A stretch of 64,000 nucleotides of DNA from Dietzia psychralcaliphila (GCF_003096095.1 NZ_CP015453.1:744001-808000), one strand, 5' to 3'; positions 36,125 to 46,394 are shown, counted from the stretch's first letter. The notes: generated from the sequence alone by a model not told the origin. Translations and numbers: made by a program.

Positions 36125-36889
36125 ATGGCGAGAGTTCTCGATGCGCCGCTCAAGGGAGTCGGCGATTTCGTCGCCATGAGCCTCGACACGTTCGTGTCCT
36201 TCCCGTCGATCGTGCGGCAGGGCCGGGAGTTCGTCGAACAGTCCTGGTTCATCGCCCGGGTCTCCATGATGGCCACCATCCTGGTGGCGATCCCGTTCAC
36301 CGTCCTGGTGAGCTTCACGCTCAACATCCTGCTCCGCGAGATCGGTGCGGCCGATCTTTCGGGGGCGGGGGCCGCGCTCGGCGCCGTCACCCAGGTCGGT
36401 CCCATGGTCACGGTCCTCATCGTGGCGGGGGCCGGGGCCACCGCCATCTGCGCGGACCTCGGGGCCCGCACCATCCGCGAGGAGATCGACGCGATGGAGG
36501 TCCTCGGGATCGACCCGGTCAAGCGCCTGGTCGTCCCCCGGGTCGCCGCGTCCACCTTCGTGGCGCTGCTGCTCAATGGCCTGGTGTGCACGATCGGCAT
36601 CCTCGGTGGTTTCCTCTTCTCGGTTCTCCTGCAGGGCGTCAACCCGGGCGCCTTTGTAGACGGGATCACCCTGCTCACGGGCCTGGGTGAGCTCATCCTG
36701 GCGCAGATCAAGGCCGGGATGTTCGGGATGCTCGCCGGCCTGGTGGCCTGCTACAAGGGCCTCTACGTCCGGGGCGGGCCGAAAGAGGTGGGCAGCGCTG
36801 TGAACGAGACCGTCGTCTTCGCCTTCATGGCCCTGTTCGTCGTCAACACCGTGCTCACGGCGGTCGGCGTCAAGGTCCTGGGGGCGTGA
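36125..36889 (+). CDS. yrbE4A: Mce4 transporter permease YrbE4A
   Basis: The 254-residue MlaE-family permease has about five to six transmembrane helices and the conserved cytoplasmic loop CADLGARTIREEIDAMEVLGIDP. Together with YrbE4B it forms the inner-membrane channel of the Mce4 cholesterol importer; the ATPase MceG is encoded elsewhere. ATG 36125 follows AGGAGGGGGGC. First gene of a ten-gene operon. Confidence 0.92.
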   Translation: MARVLDAPLKGVGDFVAMSLDTFVSFPSIVRQGREFVEQSWFIARVSMMATILVAIPFTVLVSFTLNILLREIGAADLSGAGAALGAVTQVGPMVTVLIVAGAGATAICADLGARTIREEIDAMEVLGIDPVKRLVVPRVAASTFVALLLNGLVCTIGILGGFLFSVLLQGVNPGAFVDGITLLTGLGELILAQIKAGMFGMLAGLVACYKGLYVRGGPKEVGSAVNETVVFAFMALFVVNTVLTAVGVKVLGA

Positions 36890-36890
36890 G

Positions 36891-37742
36891 GTGACCGTCA
36901 TTGAGACCACCCGGTTCCCGCGCCTCGCGCGGGCCCGGCACCACACCGTCGGCAGGGCCGACGACTTCGGCGGCATCGCCCTGTTCTTCTGGCGAGCACT
37001 GCTGGCCACGCCGCGGGCGCTCACCCAGTACCCGAAGGAGACGCTGCGTCTGATCGCCGAGATCGCCATGGGAACGGGTGCGCTGGCGATGATCGGCGGC
37101 ACAGTGGTGATCGTCGGCTTCCTCACCCTCGCCACCGGCGGCGTGATCGCGGTCCAGGGCTTCTCCTCGCTCACCGACGTCGGGGTCGAAGCGCTCACCG
37201 GCTTCTTCGCGGCGTTCATCAACGTCCGTATCGCCGCCCCCGTGATCGCTGGCATCGGGTTGGCCGCCACCATCGGTGCCGGCGCGACGGCCCAGCTCGG
37301 GGCGATGCGGGTGTCCGAGGAGATCGACGCGCTGGAGGTCATGGCGATCGACTCGATCACCTACCTGGTCTCCACCCGGATCGTCGCCGGGATGATCGCC
37401 GTGGTGCCGTTGTACTCGCTCGCCGTCATCGCCTCGTTCGTGGCGAGCCGGTTCGCGACCGTCCAGATCTATGGTCAGTCCGGTGGCGTGTACGACCATT
37501 ACTTCTCGACGTTCCTCATCCCCACGGACATCCTGTGGTCCTTCGTCCAGGCCATAGCGATGGCCATCACGATCATGCTCATCCACACCTACTACGGCTA
37601 CAACGCCGCCGGCGGTCCCGCCGGCGTCGGCTCGGCCGTGGGCAACGCCGTCCGCACCTCGCTCATCGCGGTGGTGACCGTGACCCTTCTCGTCTCCCTC
37701 GCGATCTACGGCGGAGACGGCAACTTCAACCTGTCGGGATAG
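36891..37742 (+). CDS. yrbE4B: Mce4 transporter permease YrbE4B
   Basis: A 283-residue MlaE-family permease with the loop GAGATAQLGAMRVSEEIDALEVM and several transmembrane segments, partner of YrbE4A. GTG 36891 is one base after the yrbE4A stop, so the two are coupled. Confidence 0.92.
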   Translation: MTVIETTRFPRLARARHHTVGRADDFGGIALFFWRALLATPRALTQYPKETLRLIAEIAMGTGALAMIGGTVVIVGFLTLATGGVIAVQGFSSLTDVGVEALTGFFAAFINVRIAAPVIAGIGLAATIGAGATAQLGAMRVSEEIDALEVMAIDSITYLVSTRIVAGMIAVVPLYSLAVIASFVASRFATVQIYGQSGGVYDHYFSTFLIPTDILWSFVQAIAMAITIMLIHTYYGYNAAGGPAGVGSAVGNAVRTSLIAVVTVTLLVSLAIYGGDGNFNLSG

Positions 37743-37751
37743 GAGGCGGAC

Positions 37752-38990
37752 GTGGCGAGAACTGTGAGTCAGAGCGATACGGTGCCCAAGCGCATCGCGG
37801 CGACGGTGCTGGCGCTCTTCATCGTCGTGGTGATCGCGCTCTCCCTCCTGATGTTCGCGAGGGTCTTCGACAGTCGGGTGCCGTTGACCGTCCGCAGTGA
37901 TCGCGCCGGTCTGGTCATGGAGGCCGACGCCAAGGTGCGCGCCCGCGGTGTGGAGATCGGCAACGTCAAGGACATCCGCCAGGAGTTCGGCGGGGCGACG
38001 ATCGAGATCGAGGTCGATCCCGCGGCGCTGGAGGCCATCCCCGCCAACTCCCCGGTGACGATCGGATCCAACACGGTGTTCGGTGCGAAGTCCGTCGACT
38101 TCGAGTCCCCGATGCGGCCGGACCCGACGCCGCTGGCCGCGGGCACTGTCGTCGAGGCGTCCAATGTCACCGCCGAGGTCAACACACTGTTCCAGGACCT
38201 CACCGACCTGCTCATCGCGATCGAGCCGGAGAAGCTCAACGCCACCCTCGGCGCGGTCTCTGGGGCGGTCGACGGGCGCGGTGAACAGGTGGGGCGCACG
38301 ATCACCGACTTGGGCGACTACCTGCAGGAGATCAACCCGCAGATCGACACCCTCCAGAGGGACCTGGCCAAGGGGTCGCGGGTGGCCAACCTCTACGCCG
38401 ACGTCACCCCCGACATCATGCGCCTGCTCGACTCCGGCACCGATGTCGGCGCCAACGTCGTCAGCAACCAGGCGCGGTTCGAACAATTGCTGGTCTCTGC
38501 GATCGGCACGGGCGAGACCGGCAAGCGCCTGCTGTCCGAGAACGGCAACGAGTTGGTCAAGATGCTCTCGGACCTGCGTGCCTCGACCAGCCTGCTCGCG
38601 GAGTACCACCCCATGCTCACCTGTCTGATCGTGGGCCTGAACCAGGGCGTCGAGGGCGCCACGTCAGCCTTCGGCGGCGAGGACCAGCCCGGCCTGGTAT
38701 TCAAGTCGGGGTGGCAGCAGGGGGCGCGAGCGTACGAGTACCCCAAGGACCTGCCGAAGGTCAACGCCAGCACCGGACCCAACTGCTACGGCCTCCCGTT
38801 CCCCGACCCGAACGTCCACGCCCCGTTCGTCGTGACCGACACGGGCTCCAACCCCGTGGAGGGCATGCCCGACGTGTTCACCTCTCGCCCCGCCCCGCTA
38901 TTCGGCCCGTTGCGGCCCACCGAGCCCGGTCGTCCCGCGCCCCCGACGCTGCTGCAGGTCATGCTCGGCATGGACGGGGAGACCCCGTGA
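37752..38990 (+). CDS. mce4A: Mce4A substrate-binding subunit
   Basis: The 412-residue MCE-domain protein has an N-terminal transmembrane anchor (RIAATVLALFIVVVIALSLL), the MCE fold (VRARGVEIGNVKDIRQEF, then NSPVTIGSNTVFGAKSVDF), a helical region and a Cys-containing C-terminal part. Six Mce proteins assemble a periplasmic conduit. GTG 37752 with AGGAGG upstream. Confidence 0.9.
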   Translation: MARTVSQSDTVPKRIAATVLALFIVVVIALSLLMFARVFDSRVPLTVRSDRAGLVMEADAKVRARGVEIGNVKDIRQEFGGATIEIEVDPAALEAIPANSPVTIGSNTVFGAKSVDFESPMRPDPTPLAAGTVVEASNVTAEVNTLFQDLTDLLIAIEPEKLNATLGAVSGAVDGRGEQVGRTITDLGDYLQEINPQIDTLQRDLAKGSRVANLYADVTPDIMRLLDSGTDVGANVVSNQARFEQLLVSAIGTGETGKRLLSENGNELVKMLSDLRASTSLLAEYHPMLTCLIVGLNQGVEGATSAFGGEDQPGLVFKSGWQQGARAYEYPKDLPKVNASTGPNCYGLPFPDPNVHAPFVVTDTGSNPVEGMPDVFTSRPAPLFGPLRPTEPGRPAPPTLLQVMLGMDGETP

Positions 38991-40042
38991 CCGCCGGGCG
39001 CTCGGCAGCGCGAAACGCCCGTCTTACCCTGATCAAGCTGGCGATCTTCACCACGGTGATGGTGCTGGTCCTGGCCGGTCTGGTCATGGTCTTCAGCGAG
39101 TACCGCTCCGGCGCGTCCGAGAAGTTTAATGCCGTGTTCACCGACGTCTCGGGGCTGGAGTCCGGGGACAAGGTGCGCATCGCGGGAGTGGAGGTGGGCC
39201 GCGTCGACCGGATCGCACTGGCGGACGGGAACACAGCCGCGGTCCGGTTCTCCGTGGCCGGGAACCAGGTCGTGCACGCCAGCACCGAGGCGATGGTGCG
39301 GTACGAGAACCTGACCGGGGACCGCTATCTGGAACTCAACCGGGGGGAGGGGGATCAGTCTCCGCTCGAGGCGGGCGGGACGCTGCCGATCTCGCAGACC
39401 TCCCCGGCCCTGGATCTCGATGCCTTGCTCGGCGGGTTCCGTCCGCTGTTCCGCGCGTTGGACCCCGGCCAGGTCAACCAACTGTCGGAGTCGATCGTCA
39501 AGGTGTTCCAGGGTGAGGCCGGCACCGTGCAGGACCTGCTCGCCTCGACATCGTCCCTCACACAGACACTTGCAGACAGGGACCAACTCATCGGGGACGT
39601 GATCACCAACCTCAACGGCGTTCTCACCACCGTGTCGGACAACCAGTCCAACGTCGATTCGATCGTCGACGACCTCCAGCAGCTCGTCTCCGGTCTGTCC
39701 GCGAACGCCGAGCCGATAGGCGAGTCCGTCGAACGCCTCAACGACGCCAGCGCCAACATGACCACACTCCTGTCCGACGTCCGCCCGGCCCTGCGCGAGG
39801 ACGTCGCCCAGATCGACCGGGTGGCGACGCTCATCAACGAGGACGAGCCGTTCGTCGAGAACGTGATCAACCGGCTCCCGTCCGACTTCGAGAAGATGGG
39901 GCGCTTGGGCGTGTACGGCAGCTTCTTCCAGTTCTATCTCTGCGGTGTGATCGTGCAGGTCACCAACCCCGTGACCGGTAGGGGCGTGTACCTGCCCCAG
40001 TACGAGCAGACGACGGGACGGTGTGCGTTCCCCGATGAGTGA
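38987..40042 (+). CDS. mce4B: Mce4B subunit
   Basis: The 351-residue protein has an anchor helix (LIKLAIFTTVMVLVLAGLVM), MCE domain (SGLESGDKVRIAGVEVGRVDRI, YENLTGDRYLELN) and a coiled helical region. Its C-terminus has a Cys pair (FYLCGV, GRCAFPDE). GTG overlaps the mce4A stop by GTGA. Confidence 0.9.
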   Translation: MTAGRSAARNARLTLIKLAIFTTVMVLVLAGLVMVFSEYRSGASEKFNAVFTDVSGLESGDKVRIAGVEVGRVDRIALADGNTAAVRFSVAGNQVVHASTEAMVRYENLTGDRYLELNRGEGDQSPLEAGGTLPISQTSPALDLDALLGGFRPLFRALDPGQVNQLSESIVKVFQGEAGTVQDLLASTSSLTQTLADRDQLIGDVITNLNGVLTTVSDNQSNVDSIVDDLQQLVSGLSANAEPIGESVERLNDASANMTTLLSDVRPALREDVAQIDRVATLINEDEPFVENVINRLPSDFEKMGRLGVYGSFFQFYLCGVIVQVTNPVTGRGVYLPQYEQTTGRCAFPDE

Positions 40043-41183
40043 CACAATAGACGGGACCCCGCCGAAGGCGCCCCGAGGACAGCTCCGCTTCCGCGACCGC
40101 GACCCCAAGACGATCGGTGTCTGGGGAGCCGTGGGGGCCGTGGCGTTGATGGCGATCTCGCTCAACTACGACCGGATCCCGTATGTCAACGGGATGCGCG
40201 GCGCGACCGCGTACGTGGCCGACGCCGCCGGGCTCAACACCGGTGACGAGGTGCAGGTGGCCGGGATGAGGGTCGGCTCGGTGCGGAAGATCGAGCTCGA
40301 CGGGGACAGGGTCAGGGTCCGCTTCGACATCGACACCGGCGTCGCGCTCGGCACGGACACCTCCGCCCAGGTCAAGACGGACTCGATCCTGGGCCGGCGC
40401 GCGCTCGGTGTCTTCTCCGACGGTCGGGGTGAACTCCCCGACAACACCATCCCGCTCGAGCGGACCTCGGTCCCGTACTCGCTCACCGCCGCGCTCGGAG
40501 ACCTCAGCGACACGGTCGAGGCGATGGACACGGACAAGGTCGACGAGGCGCTGACCGTGCTCGCCGAGACAATGGAGGGGTCCTCGCCCGAGATCCGCGG
40601 CGCGTTGGACGGGATTACCAGGCTCTCGCGCTCTCTCAACGAGCGCGACGAGGGCGTCCGGCAGCTCCTCGACAAGGCCGCGGGGACCACCGACATCCTC
40701 GGGCGGCGAAGTGACCAGATCAACCAGCTCATGGTGGACGGCAACGTGCTGTTCACCCAGCTCGACCTCCGGCGAAGGGCCCTCAGCGAGTTGATCGTCA
40801 ACATCGACGAACTCGCCCGGCAGCTCTCGGGGGTGGTCCAGGACAACGAGGCACAGCTCGGACCCGCCCTTGACAAGTTGGAGCAGGTGTCGGATCTGTT
40901 GATCCGCAACAAAGAGGACATCGATCTGGGGCTGCGCCGGATCGTCCCGTTCTCCACGGCGCTGAGCGAGGCCGTGGCGTCCGGACCGTGGTTCAACGCC
41001 TACGTGTCCAACCTGTCGATCGGTCATTACCAGCAGACCATCCTGCGCGACCTCATGCCTCTCATCGACGACCGCGTCCAGCCCGAGCCGGGACTGGTCC
41101 GCGAGCCGACGATGCCGGCCGTACCGGGTCTGACCCTGATGGACGAGCACCCCGGCTGGGGCGAGAAGAGGTTGCCCCGATGA
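40035..41183 (+). CDS. mce4C: Mce4C subunit
   Basis: A 382-residue MCE protein: cytoplasmic basic start, anchor helix, AAGLNTGDEVQVAGMRVGSVRKIELD and DSILGRRALGVF, then long helices. ATG 40035 is inside the end of mce4B (8-bp overlap); the alternative GTG 40023 has no ribosome site advantage. Confidence 0.9.
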   Translation: MSDTIDGTPPKAPRGQLRFRDRDPKTIGVWGAVGAVALMAISLNYDRIPYVNGMRGATAYVADAAGLNTGDEVQVAGMRVGSVRKIELDGDRVRVRFDIDTGVALGTDTSAQVKTDSILGRRALGVFSDGRGELPDNTIPLERTSVPYSLTAALGDLSDTVEAMDTDKVDEALTVLAETMEGSSPEIRGALDGITRLSRSLNERDEGVRQLLDKAAGTTDILGRRSDQINQLMVDGNVLFTQLDLRRRALSELIVNIDELARQLSGVVQDNEAQLGPALDKLEQVSDLLIRNKEDIDLGLRRIVPFSTALSEAVASGPWFNAYVSNLSIGHYQQTILRDLMPLIDDRVQPEPGLVREPTMPAVPGLTLMDEHPGWGEKRLPR

Positions 41184-42445
41184 GTCGACTGCTGGCGTCC
41201 ACACTGTCCAAGGTCGTGGCCCTCGTCGTCGTCGTCCTCCTCGTGATTGCCGCGGTGTGGTTCTTCTCCACCCGGACCAAGACGATCGTCGCCTTCTTCG
41301 AATCCACCCGGGGCGTCTACGAGGACGACACCGTCCGGGTGCTCGGGGTGCGTGTCGGACGGATCTCCGAGATCACCTCCGAGGACGGCAGGTCCAAGGT
41401 CACGATGAAGGTCGACCGGGACGTCCCGGTCCCCGCCGACGCCACCGCGTTGCTCGTGGCACAGTCCCTCGTGGCCGAGCGGTTCATCCAGATCACCCCC
41501 GCCTTCACGGGCGGCGAGGAGATGCCGGACGGCGGCACGATCCCCGTCGAGCGCACCGCGATCCCGGTGGAATGGGACGGGGTCAAGGAGCAGCTCATGA
41601 AGCTGTCCACCGCCCTCAGTCCCGTCGGTCACGAGGAGACGGGCCCGCTCGGCGAGTTCGTCGACTCGGCCGACGCGATGCTCGACGGCAACGGTGTGGA
41701 GGTCCGCGACGCCCTCAACGAGGTCTCGCAGACCATGGCGCTGCTCTCGGACGGGCGGGAGAACCTCTTCACCACCCTCAAGAACCTGCAACTGTTCGTC
41801 ACAGCGCTCTCACAGAGCGAGGAACAGATCGTGTCCTTCGGGGGGAAGCTGGCCAGCGTGTCGCAGGTGCTCGGAGACCAGACGGGCGACATCGATGCGG
41901 CGCTGAGCGATCTCGACCTGGCGGTGACCGACATCAACCGGTTCCTCGACAACAACGGGGAACGCGTGACCACTGCTGTCGACAAGCTCGGCCAGGCGAC
42001 CGAGGTGGTGCGCGACCGGCGGGCCGAGCTGGAGGGAGTGCTCCACGTGGGCCCCACCGCCATGGCCAACTTCTACAACATCTACCGGCCGTACCAGGGC
42101 GTCCTCACCGGGGTGTTGACCATGAACCAGATGGCCAACCCGACCAACTTCATCTGCGGTGCGATCGCGGGCCTGGCCAACAACACCGCCGAATCCGACG
42201 CACAGCTGTGCGCCCAGTACATGGGCCCGCTGTTCAACTCGCTCGCCTCCAGCTACCCATACGGCGCGGTCACCCCGCCGATCACCCCCACCGCGGAGCC
42301 CCAACAGATCTGGGACTCGCAGAAGCCAGGGACGCAGACCCCACCGGGTGTGCAGCCGGTCTCCGACCGGCCTGACCCGCTGATCAACGTGGTCAACAAG
42401 GGCGACAACCTCACCGACACCCTGCTCGTGACGGGAGATGCGTAG
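41180..42445 (+). CDS. mce4D: Mce4D subunit
   Basis: A 421-residue MCE protein with an anchor (VVALVVVVLLVIAAVWFF), TRGVYEDDTVRVLGVRVGRISEI and SLVAERFIQITPAF, a helical segment, and a Pro-rich C-terminus with two Cys. ATG overlaps the mce4C stop by ATGA. Confidence 0.9.
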   Translation: MSRLLASTLSKVVALVVVVLLVIAAVWFFSTRTKTIVAFFESTRGVYEDDTVRVLGVRVGRISEITSEDGRSKVTMKVDRDVPVPADATALLVAQSLVAERFIQITPAFTGGEEMPDGGTIPVERTAIPVEWDGVKEQLMKLSTALSPVGHEETGPLGEFVDSADAMLDGNGVEVRDALNEVSQTMALLSDGRENLFTTLKNLQLFVTALSQSEEQIVSFGGKLASVSQVLGDQTGDIDAALSDLDLAVTDINRFLDNNGERVTTAVDKLGQATEVVRDRRAELEGVLHVGPTAMANFYNIYRPYQGVLTGVLTMNQMANPTNFICGAIAGLANNTAESDAQLCAQYMGPLFNSLASSYPYGAVTPPITPTAEPQQIWDSQKPGTQTPPGVQPVSDRPDPLINVVNKGDNLTDTLLVTGDA

Positions 42446-43651
42446 ATGTTTCGCAACCGACCCAGTGGCCGAATTCTGACGGCAGGTGCACTCGGCGCCG
42501 TCGTGCTGCTCTCCGGTGCCGGATGCACCTGGGAGGGTCTCAACTCCCTGCCGCTACCCGGAGCGCAGGGCAGGGGGGAGGGTGCGTACGAGATCACCCT
42601 CGAGATGCCCAACGTCACCACCATCACCCGCAACTCCCCGGTCCGGGTGAACGACGTCAACGTCGGGTCGATCACGGACATGCAGGTGGAGGACTACACG
42701 GCGATCGTCACGGTCTCGCTCAACGAGGATGTCCGGCTCCCGGCCAACGCACATGCGAAGATCGGGCAGACCAGCCTCCTGGGGTCGCAACATCTCGAGA
42801 TCTTCCCGCCCCCGGACGGCGAACCCGAGGGCTCGCTCTCCGACGGGGACGTCATCCCGTTGGCCCGCGCCGGAGTGTACCCGACCACGGAGCAGACGCT
42901 GTCGGCCTTGTCGGTCGTCCTGACCGACGGCGGGCTGGCGCAGTTCGAGACCATCGCCAGCGAGCTCAACACCGCGTTGGACGGCCGGCAGGTCGACGCC
43001 AAGGAGGTCATCACCCAGCTGGAGACCACCGTGAGCGGCCTCGACGAGCAGCGGGCCGACATCATCGCCGCCATGGACGGGCTGGACCGGCTGTCCCGCC
43101 AGATCAACGACCAGACCGACACCCTGGCCAGAGCGCTGGCGCAGATGCCCGAGGCCGTCGCGCTGATCAACGACCAGAAGCAGGAGCTGACCACAGCAAT
43201 GGTCTCGCTCGGGGATTTCGGCAACAAGGCCAACCAGGTGATCGACGCCGGTGGTGGACAGAACCTGGTGGACAACCTCCGCGACATCACGCCGGTCCTC
43301 GACTCGCTGGCCAACGCCGGGCGCGACCTGACCCGGGCGCTGAGCGTGCTCATCACGTTCCCGTTCCCGCAGGCGGGCATCGACAACTTCCTCCGCGGCG
43401 ACTACGCCAACCTGTACATCCACGCCGACACGACGATGCCGCGTCTGTCGGAGACCTTCCTCCTGGGCACCGAGTTCGGCAACCGTATGGCCGGCCTCGA
43501 GGGCTATGTGGGCCTCGCGCCCAATCCGCTGGCCGGCGCGAACCCGTTCTCCCTCGACATCCCGCGGCCGGAGCACTCGGGCGAGGAGCCGTTCGCCGAA
43601 CTGCCACCTGAGCCGGGATCCGGCGCCCCGACTGAGGAGGCCCCCCGATGA
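42446..43651 (+). CDS. mce4E: Mce4E lipoprotein subunit (LprN-like)
   Basis: The 401-residue MCE protein has a lipobox LLSGAGC, so it is the lipid-anchored member of the hexamer, as Mce E subunits are. MCE landmarks are NSPVRVNDVNVGSITDM and ASLLGSQ-like QTSLLGSQHLEI. The C-terminus is Pro/Glu-rich. ATG lies directly after the mce4D stop. Confidence 0.92.
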   Translation: MFRNRPSGRILTAGALGAVVLLSGAGCTWEGLNSLPLPGAQGRGEGAYEITLEMPNVTTITRNSPVRVNDVNVGSITDMQVEDYTAIVTVSLNEDVRLPANAHAKIGQTSLLGSQHLEIFPPPDGEPEGSLSDGDVIPLARAGVYPTTEQTLSALSVVLTDGGLAQFETIASELNTALDGRQVDAKEVITQLETTVSGLDEQRADIIAAMDGLDRLSRQINDQTDTLARALAQMPEAVALINDQKQELTTAMVSLGDFGNKANQVIDAGGGQNLVDNLRDITPVLDSLANAGRDLTRALSVLITFPFPQAGIDNFLRGDYANLYIHADTTMPRLSETFLLGTEFGNRMAGLEGYVGLAPNPLAGANPFSLDIPRPEHSGEEPFAELPPEPGSGAPTEEAPR

Positions 43652-45066
43652 CCCGGTTCGTGCGAATCCAGCTGACCATCTTCGCCGTGGTGACGGTTCT
43701 CGCCCTGTCGGTAATGTCGGTCTCCTACCTCAAGCTGCCGACTGCGTTCGGCTGGCAGCGCACCGATGTCGCACTGCAGATGCCGGACACCGGTGGGGTC
43801 TACAAGAACGCCAACGTCTCCTACCTGGGCAATGTGATCGGGAGAGTCGACGCGGTCACCCTCAAGCCCGGTCACGTCGTGGCCGAACTGCACTTCGACA
43901 CGCGGGCGGAGGTCCCCGAGAACGTCCGCGCGCAGATCCGGAGTGTCTCCGCGGTCGGGGAGCAGTTCGTCGAGCTAGTGCCCGAGGGCGAGCCCGTCGG
44001 CGAGATGGCCGACGGCACCGTGCTCGGCGAGGACCGGGTCGACATGCCCCAGGGGATCGGCCCCGTCCTGGACCAGGCCACGGTGCTCATGGCGTCGATC
44101 GACGACGGCAAGATGCGCCGCGTCATCTCTGAGTCGTTCGACGCGTTCAACGGTTCCGAGCGGGAGCTCCAGCAGTTCCTGGACTCCGCGCAGCTCCTCC
44201 TTGAGGAGGCCCAGCGCAACACCGGGGCCACCCGCCAGCTGATCGCCGACGCCGAGCCGGTCCTGGACTCGCAGCTGCGCTCAGCGGACTCGATCCGTGC
44301 CTGGACCCGGAACCTCGCAGACCTGACCGATCAGCTCCGGGTCAACGAGCCCCAGCTGACCTCGATCATCCAGCGCGGCCCGGACTCCCTGGCCCGGGCG
44401 ACCAGGGTCCTCAACGATCTGCAGCCGACCATGCCGGTGCTGGTCGCCAACCTGGTGAGCGTCGGCGAGGTTGGCGTGGTCTACAACCGCTCCATCGAGC
44501 AGTTGCTCGTGATCTACCCGGCCCTGGTGTCCTCGCTCATCACCGCGATCAACGGCGCCAAGGACACCGGTGAGATCAAGGTGGATTTCAACCTCCAGAT
44601 CAACGAGACCCCGCCGTGCACCACCGGCTTCTTGCCGGCGGACCAGCGGCGGTCGCCCGCCGACCTGTCCGTGCCCCCGCTGATGAACGGCATCTACTGC
44701 AAGGTCCCCAAGGACTCCCAGACGACCGTCCGTGGAGCCCGCAACCTGCCGTGCATGGAGTACCCCGGTCGGCGAGCAGCCTCTCCGGCGGAGTGTGCGG
44801 CCGATGACTACGTCCCCGAGGGCATCAACCCGCCGGACACCAGCGAGGTCGGCCCGCCCGGTGACAGCCCGAACGCGTACAACGTTGTCCCCTCGTCCAA
44901 CAGCGGCGAGCGGGAGATCCGCACCTCCGCCGCCATGTACGACCCGGCGACGGGCGAGTACCTCGGTGCGAACGGCAAGACGTATCGTCAGCTTAACCTG
45001 GGGACCGCGAGCAAGCTGTCCGCGGACGCCGACCTGGCCGACATCCTGACGAATGGAGTGACCTAG
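43648..45066 (+). CDS. mce4F: Mce4F subunit
   Basis: The 472-residue MCE protein has an anchor helix (LTIFAVVTVLALSVMSVSYL), GGVYKNANVSYLGNVIGRVDAV and SAVGEQFVELVPEG, long helices and an extended C-terminus with four Cys in CTTGF, YCKVP, LPCMEYP and AECAADD, probably disulfides. ATG overlaps the mce4E stop by ATGA. Confidence 0.92.
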   Translation: MTRFVRIQLTIFAVVTVLALSVMSVSYLKLPTAFGWQRTDVALQMPDTGGVYKNANVSYLGNVIGRVDAVTLKPGHVVAELHFDTRAEVPENVRAQIRSVSAVGEQFVELVPEGEPVGEMADGTVLGEDRVDMPQGIGPVLDQATVLMASIDDGKMRRVISESFDAFNGSERELQQFLDSAQLLLEEAQRNTGATRQLIADAEPVLDSQLRSADSIRAWTRNLADLTDQLRVNEPQLTSIIQRGPDSLARATRVLNDLQPTMPVLVANLVSVGEVGVVYNRSIEQLLVIYPALVSSLITAINGAKDTGEIKVDFNLQINETPPCTTGFLPADQRRSPADLSVPPLMNGIYCKVPKDSQTTVRGARNLPCMEYPGRRAASPAECAADDYVPEGINPPDTSEVGPPGDSPNAYNVVPSSNSGEREIRTSAAMYDPATGEYLGANGKTYRQLNLGTASKLSADADLADILTNGVT

Positions 45067-45608
45067 TGCCGCAGTCGGACGAGACCCCCACTGATGGTGA
45101 GCGGACCGGGCTGGTCGTCGCCTCCGTGATCACTGCCCTGTGCCTGGTGGCGGCCCTCGTTGCCTCGGGGCTGTGGCTCACCGAGCGTGGCCAGGCGGCC
45201 TCGATCCGGGCGGACCGGGCGTCCGCGAGCGAGCTCGATGGGTCATACCGCGACTTCGCCACCGACGTGATGACCCGGCTCATGACCATCCGTCAGGAGA
45301 CCCTGACCGAGGACGTGGACCGGATCGTGGACATGATCGAGGGCGACTTCTCCGAGCAGTTCACCCCCCGTCGCGACTCCTACGAGGAGGTCGTCAAGAC
45401 CACCGCGGTGGTGGCCGACGGGGTGGTGTCCGCCGCAGCGGTCGAGCACTCCTACCCCGAGCGCGCAGAGGTGATCATGGCGATCGACCAGACCATCGGC
45501 AATCCCCGGTCCCAGGAGGACCAGGACCGGCAGTACCGCGTCCGGGTGACGGTCAACCGTCACGACGACGGCGAGATGAGGGTCTCGGGGGTGAACTTCA
45601 TCCCGTGA
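45066..45608 (+). CDS. mam4A: Mce-associated membrane protein (Mam4A-like)
   Basis: A 180-residue protein with one transmembrane helix (VVASVITALCLVAALVASGLWL) and an extracytoplasmic domain of the Mce-associated type, ending in VRVTVNRHDDGEMRVSGVNFIP. Such proteins stabilise the Mce complex. GTG overlaps the mce4F stop by one base. Position equals Rv3493c. Confidence 0.82.
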   Translation: MPQSDETPTDGERTGLVVASVITALCLVAALVASGLWLTERGQAASIRADRASASELDGSYRDFATDVMTRLMTIRQETLTEDVDRIVDMIEGDFSEQFTPRRDSYEEVVKTTAVVADGVVSAAAVEHSYPERAEVIMAIDQTIGNPRSQEDQDRQYRVRVTVNRHDDGEMRVSGVNFIP

Positions 45609-46393
45609 GCAGCAACGACGTGCCAGACGCCCGCTCCGCCCGCCGTGCGCAGCGTGAGGCCGAGCGTGCGGCCCGGGCCCAGCGCAAGGCCGACGCGGCC
45701 CGGGAGCGCGCCCTGGCGGCCGCCCGTGCCGGTGGCCTGTTCGAGGGGATGGAGGCCATGCCCCGCACCGCCGCCGCGGACACGACCACCGGCGGGGAGG
45801 CGGAACCGGCTGATTCCGGGGAGGCGGAGCCGGCCGGGACCGAGCGGGCGCGCGCGACGCCGGGGCCCACCCGGGAGCCGCTCGATTCGTCGCGTCGACG
45901 CAGGCTCACCGTGGTCCTGGCCGCGGCGTCCGCCGTCCTCGTCGTCGTCACCGGTCTGACCTCCTGGCAGTACGTCGAGGCCAGGGGAGATGCGGCGACC
46001 GAGCAGCGGGTCGCGGACGCGCCCGCCTCCGCGACGGACGCGGCGCGCGAGATCGTGACCCAGATGTTCACCTACGATCACCGGACGGTCGATTCGGAAC
46101 TCGCTGCGGTCCGGGATCGGCTCGCCGATCCAGCACTGTCGGAGTTCGTGGAGCAATCCATGCCCACCGTCGCCTCCGCTGCCAAACAGCAGGAGGCCAG
46201 CGTCTACGCGACGGTGGCTGCCGCCGCGCCGCAGGAGGTCGTGGACGCCGATAACGTCACGGTTCTGCTCATGCTCAACCGGATGGTGTCGACGAAGGAC
46301 GCGCCCGAGGCGGCGAGCTCGGCTTCCCGGCTCACCGTGTCGATGGTGCGGGTCGACGACACGTGGAGGCTCGGGGAGCTGGAAGCACTCTAA
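45605..46393 (+). CDS. mam4B: Mce-associated membrane protein (Mam4B-like)
   Basis: The 262-residue protein has a long basic, Ala/Arg-rich helical N-terminus, an acidic Pro/Gly linker, one transmembrane helix (LTVVLAAASAVLVVVTGL) and a Mce-associated domain (REIVTQMFTYDHRTVDSELA). GTG 45605 overlaps the preceding stop. Last gene of the mce4 operon; counterpart of Rv3492c. Confidence 0.82.
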   Translation: MSSNDVPDARSARRAQREAERAARAQRKADAARERALAAARAGGLFEGMEAMPRTAAADTTTGGEAEPADSGEAEPAGTERARATPGPTREPLDSSRRRRLTVVLAAASAVLVVVTGLTSWQYVEARGDAATEQRVADAPASATDAAREIVTQMFTYDHRTVDSELAAVRDRLADPALSEFVEQSMPTVASAAKQQEASVYATVAAAAPQEVVDADNVTVLLMLNRMVSTKDAPEAASSASRLTVSMVRVDDTWRLGELEAL

Positions 46394-46394
46394 A

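Noticed and set aside
36056-38609. Long minus-strand frames opposite yrbE4A through mce4A
   Set aside because: Shadow frames of GC-rich genes; products are charged, His/Arg/Asp-rich and domainless, while the plus strand encodes clear Mce components with overlapping starts and stops.
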